From positions 1-64,000 of the forward strand of contig JANPER010000055.1 of the NCBI GenBank assembly GCA_031423015.1: a DNA stretch of 64,000 nt, given 5' to 3'. Under the pieces are notes generated by a model. That model made no database searches and was not told where the DNA came from. It was given only the letters and a program-made list of their open reading frames with translations. Positions within the stretch are counted from its first letter, which is position 1. Every line of letters begins with the position of its first letter. Shown piece after piece: positions 15,913-25,087 of the stretch. This DNA comes from DATGPD01 sp031423015 (GTDB lineage: Bacteria; Planctomycetota; UBA1135; UBA2386). A program made the translations under genes and the position numbers.

Positions 15913-17309
15913 CGCAGGAAGTCGAGGAGGCTGGTCTGCACGATGCGAGCGCTCACCGACAGGCTCGCCTGATAGACGAGTTGCTGTTGGTTCATCTTGA
16001 GAATCGACTCGGTGAGGTCGGCGTCTTCAGCATTCGACAACGATTCGCGCGACGCCAGCTCCAAGCTGTCGATGCGGCTGGTCAGCGCCGTCATCTGCTC
16101 GCTGCGTCCGCCATACACCGAGAGTCCATTGAGCACGCCGTCGTGGGCGCCGTCTAGTTCGCCCAGGATCGTCTGCAGGCGCGCCCGAGTCGCGTCCTTG
16201 TTGGCCTCGGTCGCGCCGCGCAGGGTGTCGCGCATCTCGATCAGGAGGGTGAACGGGTCGAAGGTGCCGCCGTAGGTCACTGCCTCCGTGCCGGTACGCG
16301 CCAGCGTCGACACGTCGACGTTCAGCACCGAGCCGTCGGTGCTGTCGCGAACCTGCACAGCGTTGTTGCTGAAGTCGACACTCGTCGACGACGCGCCGTT
16401 GTCGATCGACAGGTTGGCCAAGCTGGTGAACGTGCCGCTCGCCGGCGTCGGCGTGCCACTCACAGTCAGGTTGATGGTGCGACCATCGGCCGTGGTGAAC
16501 GCCTGGTTGGTCACCGGGATCGGCACACTCGGTCCACCGCCGATGCTCAGCGCGCCGCCGCTCACCGTGTAGCTCAGATTGCCGAGCGCCGTGGTGCTGC
16601 CCGTGCCCGCGGTGACCTGCGTCGGCGCCCCGGACAGCCCGCCGAACGTGACGCGCAGTTCGCCAAACCCGCTGCCGTTGTCGAGCGCGCCGCTCGGTCG
16701 CGCGCCGGTATTGCCGCCTGCGAAGGTCGTGCTGCCGCCGCCGCGGCGCATGAACAACTCGTCGCCCGGAGTGTTGAGTTCGGTCTCGACGCCTGGGGCG
16801 ACGCCGAGCCGCACGCTCTCGCTGTTGCCGCCGTAGCGCACGCGCGAGCCGGTCGAGCCCTCTTCGAGCACGAACGGCGCACGATCGGTCACCGTACCGG
16901 CGAACAGGTAGCGGCCGGCGCGGCGCGTGTTGGCGATGCCGAGCATCTGGCCGAGCATCTGGTCAACGCGCTCGCCGAGACCCGCGAGATCGCTCACCGA
17001 CGTGGTGCCGTTGTTGGCTTGCACGAGCAGTTCGCGCGTGCTCTGCATGATCTCGGAGGCTTCCTGCAGCGAGTCGGCCCCCAGGTTGGTGGTCTCGCGG
17101 GCCAGCTCGGCGTTGTTCCTGAACTGGTCGAGGTTGCGCAGGTCATTGCGCAGCGGCAGGATCCGCAGCATCGCGGCCGGATCGTCGGACGGGCGGTTCA
17201 CGCGCCGGCCCGTGGCGACATTCTCTTGCAGGCGCACGCTGCCGCGCAGACTCGATTGCACGTCGCGCAGCGCGCGCGAGTAGAGCATGGACTGAGTAAT
17301 GCGTGTCAT
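15909..17309 (-). CDS. flgL: Flagellar hook-filament junction protein FlgL (HAP3)
   Basis: 466 aa, longer than the ~300 aa of enterobacterial FlgL because of a Thr/Gly-rich central insertion (about residues 180-330). The N-terminus MTRITQSMLYSRALRDVQ with RRVNRPSDDPAAM (about 35-47) and the C-terminus LLDFLR form the paired D0 helices that join the FlgK ring to flagellin. Exported through the flagellar type III apparatus; no signal peptide, as expected. It lies 2 bp after flgK and overlaps the next gene by four bases. The enlarged variable domain is surface-exposed in the family. Confidence 0.93.
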   Translation of the reverse strand: MTRITQSMLYSRALRDVQSSLRGSVRLQENVATGRRVNRPSDDPAAMLRILPLRNDLRNLDQFRNNAELARETTNLGADSLQEASEIMQSTRELLVQANNGTTSVSDLAGLGERVDQMLGQMLGIANTRRAGRYLFAGTVTDRAPFVLEEGSTGSRVRYGGNSESVRLGVAPGVETELNTPGDELFMRRGGGSTTFAGGNTGARPSGALDNGSGFGELRVTFGGLSGAPTQVTAGTGSTTALGNLSYTVSGGALSIGGGPSVPIPVTNQAFTTADGRTINLTVSGTPTPASGTFTSLANLSIDNGASSTSVDFSNNAVQVRDSTDGSVLNVDVSTLARTGTEAVTYGGTFDPFTLLIEMRDTLRGATEANKDATRARLQTILGELDGAHDGVLNGLSVYGGRSEQMTALTSRIDSLELASRESLSNAEDADLTESILKMNQQQLVYQASLSVSARIVQTSLLDFLR

Positions 17310-17311
17310 GA

Positions 17312-19657
17312 CTACCTCGCGATGTCCATCAGCGTGCGCGACATCTCGTTCACCGTGTTGATGAAGCGCGACGCCGCCTCGAAGGCCTGTTGAAAGCGCA
17401 CCAAGTCGATCATCTCTTCGTCCAGATCGACGCCCGACACGGAGGCTCGTTCGGACTCGAGAGACGCCAGCACGCTGTCCTGCGTGCGCAGCAACGAGTC
17501 AGCGGCGGCCGCCTCGAAGCCGATGCCGCCGACCACGTCAGACCAGAAGTCTTCGAAGCTGGCGTCATTCAGGCCACCCAGACCCTCTTCGCGCAGATCC
17601 AACAGGCGGGTCAAGTTGCTGGCATCGCCCGCCACACCGCTGCTGCCGGCGGCGAGAAGTTCGGGGTCGCGCTCGATTGCCTCGTTCACCTTGATGGTCG
17701 CGGCACTGTCGCCCACGAACAGGCTGTTCATGCCGATGGCCACCAGCAGATCCGTGGTGTCGGCGTCCTTGATCGCGTCGAGCGCGAACACCTCGCCATT
17801 GCCGGCACTCACGCGACCCGCGCCAAACGACACGCTGATGCCATCCACCACCGCGAGGCTGTCCCCCGGCTTGTAGCGCCCGGGGCCGACGTCGAGCGTG
17901 GTGAGTCGATTGCCCCGGTCGTCGAACACGCCGATGGTGAGGCCCGCCGTGACCCCGATCTGGCCGTCACCGTCGGGCTTGAACACCAAGCGCTTGTTGT
18001 CGGCGCCGCTGTACGTGCCGGTCACGCCGATAGCGACGCCGCCGTTTGCTTGACCAGTCGCGGTCGTGCCAATCGGCATCCCGAGCGCCGCCAGGGGCGA
18101 CGCGGTGCCATCGGTGAGCCCGAGAGTTGCTGCCGTCCCTGCGGCATCCGATCGGATCACCAGGCGGCCGCCGACATCCTTGGCGGTCACGTCGGCACCA
18201 ATCTGGCTGTTGATCGCGGCGGCCACTTCGGCCGCAGTCGCCGCGCTGGGCGTGCGAAAGTCGCTGGCCGTCAGGCTCACCGTACGCGGTGTGCCGTTGA
18301 CGTTCACGGTGAACGACGCCGGCACGGTCAGCGCGAACGGCCCGGCGCCGCTGCTGCCCATGCTCGGCTGCGCGCCGCCGAACGAGCCAAAGGAGTCCGG
18401 TTTCGGATCCAGTTGATTGCCGAAGTCAAAGCCCCAGTCGGCGTCGGCGGTGACGCGCAAGCGGCCCGCGGGATCGACCGAGGCGGTGAGGTGATCGATC
18501 CCCTCGACGGCGCTGGCTACGTCACGCAACGACATCAGCGCCGGATCGATGTCGAGCCGGGTGCGCTCGATGTCGCCGCTGGTCTTGTTGCGCACCGTCA
18601 CCCACAGCTCGCCGCGCGTGATGTCGAACGGCAAGCCGGACTGCGCCAGCGACTCGTCGCCGCGCTGGCCGTCGCCATCGCCGTCGACGGCGCCGTAGTA
18701 CGACGTGAGCGCGCTGAATGAGCCCGAGCGCGGCACACCCGTGGTTTGCACGCGGTTGAACTGCAGGGCGATCTCCTTGGCCAGCCGATCGACGTCGCCG
18801 AGCAGGCCCGGCAAGTGCTTGCCCTCTTGCTCGAGCAGCGCGCCGATGCGGCCGCCGGTGATGTTCACCGACTGCGTCGAGTCGCCGATCTTGATCGACG
18901 TGCGATTGTCGGCGTTGCGATGCGCCTGCAAGCCCGTCGTGGTGGTGCCGCTCACCAACAGATAGCCACCGGCGATGAGGTCGACGTTGCCATTGCTGCG
19001 CTCGATGGCGCGCGTGTCGACCAACTTGCTGATGTTCTTGATGTGCTGCTCGCGAGTGTCACGCAGGTCGTTGGCGGTCTGCCCCGCGGCTTCGACGGCG
19101 TTGATCTCGCGGTTCAGACCGGCGATCGCGCTGGCGTTCTCGTTGACCTGCTCCACCAGACCGCGCACCTCGCCAAACGTCGAGGCCTGCACTTCGCCAA
19201 AGCGCGTGGCCAGCAGGTTGAAGCCCTGCGCCAGGGACGTCGCGCCCTGCACGACACCGCCGCGCAAGGCGCGGTCGGCCGGGTCGGTCTTCAACCGGCC
19301 GATGCGACCAAACAGGTCGCCGAGCGACGTACTCAGGCCGGCGCCCGGCTCGTCGAGTACGCCCTCGATCTCTCCCCAGCGCAAGTCGTGCAGCTCGGCG
19401 GCACCCGACAGGCCGAGCTGCAAGCGCAGGCGACGCTCGATGCCCTCATCGACCAGGCTGCGCACGTCGCTCACCTCCACGCCGGAGCCGATCTGGAAGC
19501 GTCCCGCGCTGAACGGCAGCGATGCCGACTGCAACACGCGCTGCCGCGAGTAGCCCTCGGTGTTGGCGTTGGCCACATTGTGACCCGCTGTCTGAATCGC
19601 CAGTCGTGCCGCTGCGAGCGCCTTGAGGCCGGCGCCAAGCCCGAATCCGTACGTCAT
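17312..19657 (-). CDS. flgK: Flagellar hook-associated protein FlgK (HAP1)
   Basis: 781 aa, larger than the ~550 aa E. coli protein owing to extra central domains. The N-terminal D0 signature is LKALAAARLAIQTAGHNVAN with NANTEGYSRQR following, and the C-terminal helix is LVRFQQAFEAASRFINTVNE. The ATG at 19657 has a good ribosome site (AGGGGA, 8 nt upstream), which rules out the longer open frame to 19885. The middle carries two FlgK/flagellin-like modules, including DGDGDGQRGDE, a possible calcium loop near residue 300. Forms the hook-proximal junction ring. Confidence 0.94.
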   Translation of the reverse strand: MTYGFGLGAGLKALAAARLAIQTAGHNVANANTEGYSRQRVLQSASLPFSAGRFQIGSGVEVSDVRSLVDEGIERRLRLQLGLSGAAELHDLRWGEIEGVLDEPGAGLSTSLGDLFGRIGRLKTDPADRALRGGVVQGATSLAQGFNLLATRFGEVQASTFGEVRGLVEQVNENASAIAGLNREINAVEAAGQTANDLRDTREQHIKNISKLVDTRAIERSNGNVDLIAGGYLLVSGTTTTGLQAHRNADNRTSIKIGDSTQSVNITGGRIGALLEQEGKHLPGLLGDVDRLAKEIALQFNRVQTTGVPRSGSFSALTSYYGAVDGDGDGQRGDESLAQSGLPFDITRGELWVTVRNKTSGDIERTRLDIDPALMSLRDVASAVEGIDHLTASVDPAGRLRVTADADWGFDFGNQLDPKPDSFGSFGGAQPSMGSSGAGPFALTVPASFTVNVNGTPRTVSLTASDFRTPSAATAAEVAAAINSQIGADVTAKDVGGRLVIRSDAAGTAATLGLTDGTASPLAALGMPIGTTATGQANGGVAIGVTGTYSGADNKRLVFKPDGDGQIGVTAGLTIGVFDDRGNRLTTLDVGPGRYKPGDSLAVVDGISVSFGAGRVSAGNGEVFALDAIKDADTTDLLVAIGMNSLFVGDSAATIKVNEAIERDPELLAAGSSGVAGDASNLTRLLDLREEGLGGLNDASFEDFWSDVVGGIGFEAAAADSLLRTQDSVLASLESERASVSGVDLDEEMIDLVRFQQAFEAASRFINTVNEMSRTLMDIAR

Positions 19658-19697
19658 GAGTCTTCCCCTGGAGTCCCCAAAGTTTGCTGTGTTGTTC

Positions 19698-20207
19698 CTA
19701 GAGCGTTCCGCGCACCAGCTCGCCGCTCTGCCCGGAGTGCACGGAACGCGCGTGGCGGTCGTAGCGCTGCGCTCCACCACGCGCCCTGGCGCCGAACGCG
19801 CCCAACAGGCCGTCTTGCGCTTTCTGCGTGACCGCCAGTAAGCGCTGGCCCACCGCGCTCTCCACCCGCAACGCGTGCAAGGCACGCCGCAACTCAGCGG
19901 CGGCCTCGGTCAACGCCCGCGCGATCGTCGGCGTCAGCCGACGCAGCAGCTTGCTCAATCGCGTGTCAACTGGCTCGCCCAGCCCAGCACACAGGAGAGC
20001 CCGCTGCGTTGCGACCGCGCACTCGCACTGATGCACGGCGTCGGCCAACAGACTGTTGTCTTGCGCCGTGCGTGCAAGCACGCTTGCGCGCGCAGAAGCG
20101 AATTCCAAGCGACCTGCTGCCAGCGCCGTGTGCAGCGCCGTGACACCAAGCGTGAGTTCACGGAGCGCCGCGTCTAGCGCGCGGGCTGCGGCGTCGGCGT
20201 TACCCAT
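19698..20207 (-). CDS. flgN: FlgN-like export chaperone for FlgK/FlgL
   Basis: 169 aa, mostly helical, beginning MGNADAAARALDAALRELT. Length, heptad-like Leu/Ala pattern, the end with RLLAVTQKAQDGLLGAFG and a disordered basic tail match FlgN proteins, which bind the C-terminal helices of FlgK and FlgL before export. Sequence identity in the family is always low, so the call leans on its place between flgJ and flgK. Its ATG at 20207 overlaps the flgJ stop by 8 bp, arguing for coupled translation. Confidence 0.7.
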   Translation of the reverse strand: MGNADAAARALDAALRELTLGVTALHTALAAGRLEFASARASVLARTAQDNSLLADAVHQCECAVATQRALLCAGLGEPVDTRLSKLLRRLTPTIARALTEAAAELRRALHALRVESAVGQRLLAVTQKAQDGLLGAFGARARGGAQRYDRHARSVHSGQSGELVRGTL

Positions 20208-20523
20208 TGCCGTTGTCCGGGCTGACGTGCGCCAGAATGTTCCGCTCGATGATCGGCGCCAGGCCAACGCCACCGCGTTTACCGATGTGCTCTGCCATGC
20301 TGGTGTCGAACCATGAGGCATAGGTGTCGGAGCCCGCGCCGGAGCCGAACATGCCGCCGTCTTCGCCGCCGCTAGCCGACGTGCGCATCGCGGCGACCAT
20401 CTGCTGCACGAAGATGGCTTCGAACTGCGCGGCGACGTCGCGTGCCTGCGCGGCCCGCGACGCCGGGGCCTCGCTCGCGCGCAGGCTTACGAGACTAGAC
20501 GAGATGGACTGCGTGTCTTGCAT
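20200..20523 (-). CDS. flgJ: Flagellar rod-binding protein FlgJ (N-terminal domain only)
   Basis: 107 aa with AAQFEAIFVQQMVAAMR (about residues 31-47) and MAEHIGKRGGVGLAPII (about 79-95), the two conserved blocks of the rod-cap domain. The muramidase domain fused to FlgJ in gammaproteobacteria is absent, as in alphaproteobacteria and spirochaetes, so peptidoglycan cutting for rod passage must come from a separate enzyme. Placed between flgI and flgN in the operon; starts 11 bp after flgI. Confidence 0.88.
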   Translation of the reverse strand: MQDTQSISSSLVSLRASEAPASRAAQARDVAAQFEAIFVQQMVAAMRTSASGGEDGGMFGSGAGSDTYASWFDTSMAEHIGKRGGVGLAPIIERNILAHVSPDNGNG

Positions 20524-20534
20524 GTGACTCCTCC

Positions 20535-21728
20535 TCAGTTGACCTTCAGCTCAGCCTGCAAATAGCCGTGTTCGGCCAGCTTCTGGAACACCACGACGAG
20601 TTGGCGCGGCGTCAGCTCGAGCGCCTTGAGGTTCTCGAGCAGCTCGGCCACGGTGGCGCCACCGCGCACCGGCTTCAGCTCCGTCTTGTTGGTGGTGATG
20701 TCGATCATCGTGCGCGGCACGATCGCGGTCTCACCATTGCTGATGCCCGGCAACGGCTGCACGACCTCGTCTTCGGTGGCAACCGAGATCGTCAAGTCTT
20801 CCATCGTCACCGTGCACGGGCTGATCATCACGCCCTCGCCAGCGAGCACGAGACCAGTCGCCTCGTTGACCACCACGGTCGCCGGGTTGTGCACGCGCAC
20901 CGGCAGCTCGGCGATGCGAGCCAACACGTCGAGCGCAAACGCCTCGCTGCGCGTGGCCGCCGGCAGCTCGATGCGGACGAGCCCGCGGTCGATGGCCAAG
21001 GCACGACAGCCGAGGCTTCCGAGCGCCTCGTCGACCCGCTTCGCGATGCTCACCGCGGTCAGCTCGTTGGGATTGATGAGCTGCAACTCCAGGTGGCCAG
21101 CGGGCGACAGGAACGTGCTCTTGAGTTCCTCGACCACGCGCGCCCCCTTGGCGACGTGCCCCACCGTGGTGTGGTTGCGCGTCACCTTGGCGGTCTTGCC
21201 AGCGGCCGAGAAGCCACCGACGATCAACCGACCCGCGGCCAGCGCGTACACCTTGCCGTCCACCGCGCGAAGCTCGGTCTGCACCAGCATCCCGCCGAAC
21301 AGGGACGTGGCGTCGCCGATGCCGCTGACGGTGACGTCGAGGGTCATGCCTTCGTGGGAGAACGCCGGCAACTCAGCGCTGACGTGCACCAACGACGCCG
21401 CCCCGGTGACGAGATCTGATTGGCGGATGTTGAGGTTGTGCGTCCGCACGAAGTTCTGCAGCGCCGTGCGCGACACCACGTCGCCGGCCCCGGTCGCATT
21501 CAGGCCAACCACCAAGCCGACACCCTCCAGCAAGTTGGGCTGGCTGTTGTGCAAACGGGTGACCTGCTGCAAGCGCACCGTGGGCTGCGCGGCCATCGCC
21601 GGGCTGGTTGGCGCCGTAGGCTCGGCCGGCTGCTGTGCTCCGAGTCGCCCAACGTTTGGCTGGCTGGCGATCAGAAGGCCGGCGACAAGGCGCCACCTGA
21701 TGGCAAGTCTCGCAAGTGCGTGCCTCAT
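20535..21728 (-). CDS. flgI: Flagellar P-ring protein FlgI
   Basis: 397 aa. Signal peptide ending NVGRLGAQ, then the family core LLEGVGLVVGLNATGAGD (about residues 66-83), TLDVTVSGIGDATSLFGG (about 128-145) and RVHNPATVVVNEATGLVLAG. Forms the periplasmic bushing ring around the rod in the peptidoglycan layer. An AGAGGGAA ribosome site lies about 7 nt before the ATG. Between the signal peptide and the core is an Ala/Pro/Thr-rich stretch of ~20 residues. A P-ring implies a diderm cell plan. Confidence 0.95.
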   Translation of the reverse strand: MRHALARLAIRWRLVAGLLIASQPNVGRLGAQQPAEPTAPTSPAMAAQPTVRLQQVTRLHNSQPNLLEGVGLVVGLNATGAGDVVSRTALQNFVRTHNLNIRQSDLVTGAASLVHVSAELPAFSHEGMTLDVTVSGIGDATSLFGGMLVQTELRAVDGKVYALAAGRLIVGGFSAAGKTAKVTRNHTTVGHVAKGARVVEELKSTFLSPAGHLELQLINPNELTAVSIAKRVDEALGSLGCRALAIDRGLVRIELPAATRSEAFALDVLARIAELPVRVHNPATVVVNEATGLVLAGEGVMISPCTVTMEDLTISVATEDEVVQPLPGISNGETAIVPRTMIDITTNKTELKPVRGGATVAELLENLKALELTPRQLVVVFQKLAEHGYLQAELKVN

Positions 21729-21795
21729 CGTTCTTCCCTCTGCTCTTCCCTATGGTGATCGTCGTTGCAACATCCGGCCCGCTCAGTGCCGCCGT

Positions 21796-22416
21796 CTAGA
21801 ACGGCCATAGGGCCCAGAACATGGTTTCGAACAGCGTGCCGACCGGCCCCTTGGTGAGGTGGCGATTGCCGGCGCCTTCGCCCTGCACGCTGATGCGCGC
21901 GTCGGCGACGTGTTGCGACTCGATGGTGTTCTCTTGGGTCACGTCGAGTTTGCGCACGAGGCCGCTGATGCGCAGCGTCTTGGTCTCGTCGTCGACCTGT
22001 ACCTGACGTGCGCCGGCGACCACCAGGTTGCCGTTGGGCATCACGTCGATCACCATCACTGAGAAGCGCGCCTTGACGGTGGAGTCGCGCTGTTGCTTGC
22101 TCTCGCCGGTGGTCGAGCGCTCGCTGCGCGCGTCGAACTTCGGCAGAACGTTGGTCTTGAACGTGTCGTTGCTGAGCGTGTACGCCTCGAACCGAGCCGC
22201 CAACGAGGTGTCGGCCGTACGCTCGGTCTTGTCGTTGTTGCTGACCTTGTGCGTCTCATTGACGATGATCGTCAAGATGTCACCGACCGCGGTCGCACGG
22301 TGGTCGGCGATCGAGCTGCGCGGCGCCGGCGAGCGCTTGTAGAGGTTCTGCGCCGGCAACAGGGACGCCGCCGCGAAGGCAGCGAGAACGACGAGTACGT
22401 TGGTTGGCATGGTCAT
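21796..22416 (-). CDS. flgH: Flagellar L-ring protein FlgH, non-lipidated form
   Basis: 206 aa. Core motifs are TAVGDILTIIVNETHKVSN (about residues 42-60), GNLVVAGARQVQVDDETKTL and GLVRKLDVTQENTIESQ, followed by the usual end GPVGTLFETMFWALWPF. It forms the outer-membrane ring of the flagellum. Unlike most FlgH proteins it has no lipobox cysteine: the leader ends AASLLPAQ|N, a signal peptidase I site. The ATG at 22416 overlaps the flgA stop (ATGA), so flgA and flgH are coupled; a second ATG at 22410 is possible. Confidence 0.93.
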   Translation of the reverse strand: MTMPTNVLVVLAAFAAASLLPAQNLYKRSPAPRSSIADHRATAVGDILTIIVNETHKVSNNDKTERTADTSLAARFEAYTLSNDTFKTNVLPKFDARSERSTTGESKQQRDSTVKARFSVMVIDVMPNGNLVVAGARQVQVDDETKTLRISGLVRKLDVTQENTIESQHVADARISVQGEGAGNRHLTKGPVGTLFETMFWALWPF

Positions 22417-23516
22417 TTCCTCACTTCCGAGCCGCGCGGCTCGCTGTCGTTGACACGACCCGCAGTGGCTACCGCCGCAACCGGCTGCCTGCTCCCTTGC
22501 GAGCCGATGGTCACGAGACTCGCGCCGCGGGCGATGCCTTGCAGCACCTTGCCCGCAGCCGTAACCACGTCGACGCGTTCGCCGACCGCCGCACTGCCGA
22601 GCGCCAACCCCTTGGTGGTCACCTGCACGCGCCCGCGGGCGAGGACCACCATGACGGGATCCTTGGGCCGGATCACCGCAGGTGCCGCCAGATCGGCGAG
22701 CTGCAAGACTTGGCCGCGGCGCAGGTCGCGTGCGGCCACGGAGCCGCGCACCGCGTCGAACTCTGCCACGTGCAGGGTCTGTGCGCCGGGCGACAGCTCC
22801 ATGCGCCGCTGTTCCAACAGCTGCGCGTTCAGCGGCGTCTCGCGTCGAACGGGTTCGAGGACGACCAGCGCCTTGCCGTAGCGCCTGAGCCGATACGGCA
22901 GATGCACGACCTTGTACTCCTCGCCGTCGACGACGACCGCCACCTCGACGATGGCGCTGCTGGCCTGCAGAGCGTTGCCGCGCAGGCGGCCGCGCAGGTC
23001 GAACGAGCGGCGGCCGGGTGGCACTTCCAGCACCAGGAGCTTGGTGTTCAGTTCGAACTCGATGTCACGCTCGGGCTCCAGCTCGATCGCGGCGCGCAAG
23101 ATCGGCTCGGCGATCTCGATCAGTTCGCTCGGTTGCACGCTCGCGTGCACCGACTGCACCACGGTCTCGCTGGCGCCGGTGAGGCGGACCTGATCGGGCG
23201 GCAGGCCCTCGGCCGCAAGCTGGGCACGCACGCCGGTCTGCGGCAGCACACGATTGAAGCCGCGGGTGGGTCGGCGGCCGAACGACAGCTCCGACAAGCG
23301 CTGCACCAACATGGGATCGTCGGCGATCACCTCGGCGACGTCGTGCAGGCGCACGTCGACACCGCGCACCAAGGCTTGGCTGCGGCAGCGAATCTCTACC
23401 ACGCTCGGGCGTGCCACCGGCTGGGTCGCGCTCGGTTGCACCGTCGGTCGGCGCGCTGGCTTGGGATCTTCCCAGCCGGCAAGCGCGCTGGCACACAGGA
23501 TGAGGGTCAGCATCAT
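22413..23516 (-). CDS. flgA: Flagellar P-ring chaperone FlgA (SAF domain)
   Basis: 367 aa, longer than the typical ~220. A signal peptide (LTLILCASALA) is followed by an N-terminal domain of about 200 residues and a C-terminal SAF domain with AARDLRRGQVLQLADLAAP and KGLALGSAAVGERVDVVTAAG. FlgA is periplasmic and assists polymerisation of FlgI around the rod. The extra N-terminal half (RLHDVAEVIADDP, QRLSELSFGRRPTRGFNRV) repeats the hook-rod FlgA N-domain in extended form. It lies 21 bp after flgG and overlaps flgH by 4 bp. Confidence 0.9.
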   Translation of the reverse strand: MMLTLILCASALAGWEDPKPARRPTVQPSATQPVARPSVVEIRCRSQALVRGVDVRLHDVAEVIADDPMLVQRLSELSFGRRPTRGFNRVLPQTGVRAQLAAEGLPPDQVRLTGASETVVQSVHASVQPSELIEIAEPILRAAIELEPERDIEFELNTKLLVLEVPPGRRSFDLRGRLRGNALQASSAIVEVAVVVDGEEYKVVHLPYRLRRYGKALVVLEPVRRETPLNAQLLEQRRMELSPGAQTLHVAEFDAVRGSVAARDLRRGQVLQLADLAAPAVIRPKDPVMVVLARGRVQVTTKGLALGSAAVGERVDVVTAAGKVLQGIARGASLVTIGSQGSRQPVAAVATAGRVNDSEPRGSEVRK

Positions 23517-23537
23517 GGTTCTCCTTTGTGGTCTGCG

Positions 23538-24332
23538 TTAGCGGATGATCGACGACGCCGTTTGCAGCATCTGATCGCTCGCCTGGATCGCCCGGCTGTT
23601 CACCTCGTACGCGCGTTGCGCGACGATCAGGTTCACCAGCTCGTTGACGATCTCGACGTTGCTGCGCTCGATGAAGCCTTGCTTCAACGTGCCAATGCCG
23701 TTGGAGCCCGGCGCTCCTGTGGCGGCCGGGCCCGACGCATCGGTCTGGCGCAGGATGTTGCCACCCACCGACAGCAACCCCGACGGGTTGACGAAGCGCA
23801 CCAGGCTGAGCTGACCGAACGACACCGTGGTATCTGGATTGCCAAAGGTCCGCCCAGACACGTTGCCCTCGGCGTCGATGTTGATCTCGAGCGCGTCGGT
23901 AGGAATGTTGATCTCCGGTTGAATGACCTCACCGCCGCTGGTGACGAGCCGCCCCTCGGAGTTGCGTTGCAGGTGGCCGTCGCGCGAGTAGCCGGTGGCG
24001 CCGTCGGGCAGCAGCACCTGAAAGAAGCCGTCGCCTTCGATCGCGATGTCGAGCGGGCGGTTCGTCACTTCCAGCACGCCAGGCGTGTAGATCTTGCTGG
24101 TACCGGACAACTGCGTGCCCGATCCGATCTGCACGCCGATCGGGCTCGCGGTGCCACCCGCGTCGCGCTCGAGGCCCGGCGTCTTGAGCGTCACGTAGAG
24201 GAGATCCTCGAAGGACACCTGCGTGCGCTTGAAGCCGGCGGTGTTCACGTTCGCGATGTTGTTGGCGATCGTGTCGACCATGGTCTGCTGGGCCTTCATG
24301 CCCGTGGCTGTCGTGTAGAGGCTCTTGATCAT
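23538..24332 (-). CDS. flgG: Flagellar distal rod protein FlgG
   Basis: 264 aa, standard length. N-terminal rod signature MKAQQTMVDTIANNIANVNT then AGFKRTQVSFEDLLY, and a C-terminal helix with NELVNLIVAQRAYEVNSRAI. The D1 loop SGTSKIYTPGVLEVTNRPLD is typical of FlgG rather than FlgF. Forms the distal rod crossing the periplasm. Lies 6 bp after flgF in the operon. Confidence 0.96.
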   Translation of the reverse strand: MIKSLYTTATGMKAQQTMVDTIANNIANVNTAGFKRTQVSFEDLLYVTLKTPGLERDAGGTASPIGVQIGSGTQLSGTSKIYTPGVLEVTNRPLDIAIEGDGFFQVLLPDGATGYSRDGHLQRNSEGRLVTSGGEVIQPEINIPTDALEINIDAEGNVSGRTFGNPDTTVSFGQLSLVRFVNPSGLLSVGGNILRQTDASGPAATGAPGSNGIGTLKQGFIERSNVEIVNELVNLIVAQRAYEVNSRAIQASDQMLQTASSIIR

Positions 24333-24338
24333 GATGAC

Positions 24339-25085
24339 TTACCTGGTGACCGCGCTGATGAAGGAGCTTTGCAATTGACCGATGTGGCGCAGCACGCTCG
24401 AGGTCGCCTCGAAGCTGCGCTGCACGACCATCATGTTGACGAGTTCGCTGACCGTCTCGACGTTGCTCGCCTCGACGTGGCCTTGCTTGATCGACGTGGT
24501 CGGGACCGCGACGACGTCTTGAGCGGCGCTGTCGACGAATCGCCCATGCCCTACCGGCACGAGCGCGTCGCGATCGGCGACACGGAACACGCCAAGGGCG
24601 CGCCCAAGACTCGCTCCGGTACGCCCGTCGGACAGATCGCCATTCGCCGAGATCGCGACTGACTCGCCTGCCCCACCTTCGGTATGGGCTTGCAGTTCGG
24701 TGCCAGCTGAATCGAGGTAGCGATGGCCGCCCTCGTCGCACAGGTAGCCCTGGACGTCGATCTGCATCTCGCCGTTGCGCGAAAAGTGCGTGCGCCCGTC
24801 GGCGCCACGCACGCGGAAGAAGTCTTGGCTCTCCAGCGCGACGTGATGTTGGTCGTTGGTGGGAACCAGATTGCCCGGGCTCCAGTCGGCGACCTCGCGG
24901 TAGCGCACCGTCGGCAAGTTCTCTTGCAGCAGGGACTGGAAGCGGGTGGGCTCGACCTCGGCGATCGGTTGCCGACGCTTGAAGCCCGACGAGCTTGCGT
25001 TGGCGAGGTTGTGCGAGATCGCCTGCTGGGCTTGCGACAACCAGCCCAGGCTGCGGATCAGTGCGGTTTCGGCGTAGGAGGTCAT
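24339..25085 (-). CDS. flgF: Flagellar proximal rod protein FlgF
   Basis: 248 aa from ATG 25085, whose upstream TAGGAGG-like sequence (plus-strand view GTAGGAGGTCATG is on the opposite strand, so no ribosome site is claimed). N-terminal rod motif SQAQQAISHNLANASSSGFK and C-terminal VSELVNMMVVQRSFEATSSV. Sequence between resembles flagellar basal-body rod proteins with a short D1 domain. The call as FlgF rests on length, divergence from the FlgG pattern and its place between flgE and flgG. A frame open to 25700 overlaps flgE and is not protein-like. Confidence 0.88.
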   Translation of the reverse strand: MTSYAETALIRSLGWLSQAQQAISHNLANASSSGFKRRQPIAEVEPTRFQSLLQENLPTVRYREVADWSPGNLVPTNDQHHVALESQDFFRVRGADGRTHFSRNGEMQIDVQGYLCDEGGHRYLDSAGTELQAHTEGGAGESVAISANGDLSDGRTGASLGRALGVFRVADRDALVPVGHGRFVDSAAQDVVAVPTTSIKQGHVEASNVETVSELVNMMVVQRSFEATSSVLRHIGQLQSSFISAVTR

Positions 25086-25087
25086 GA

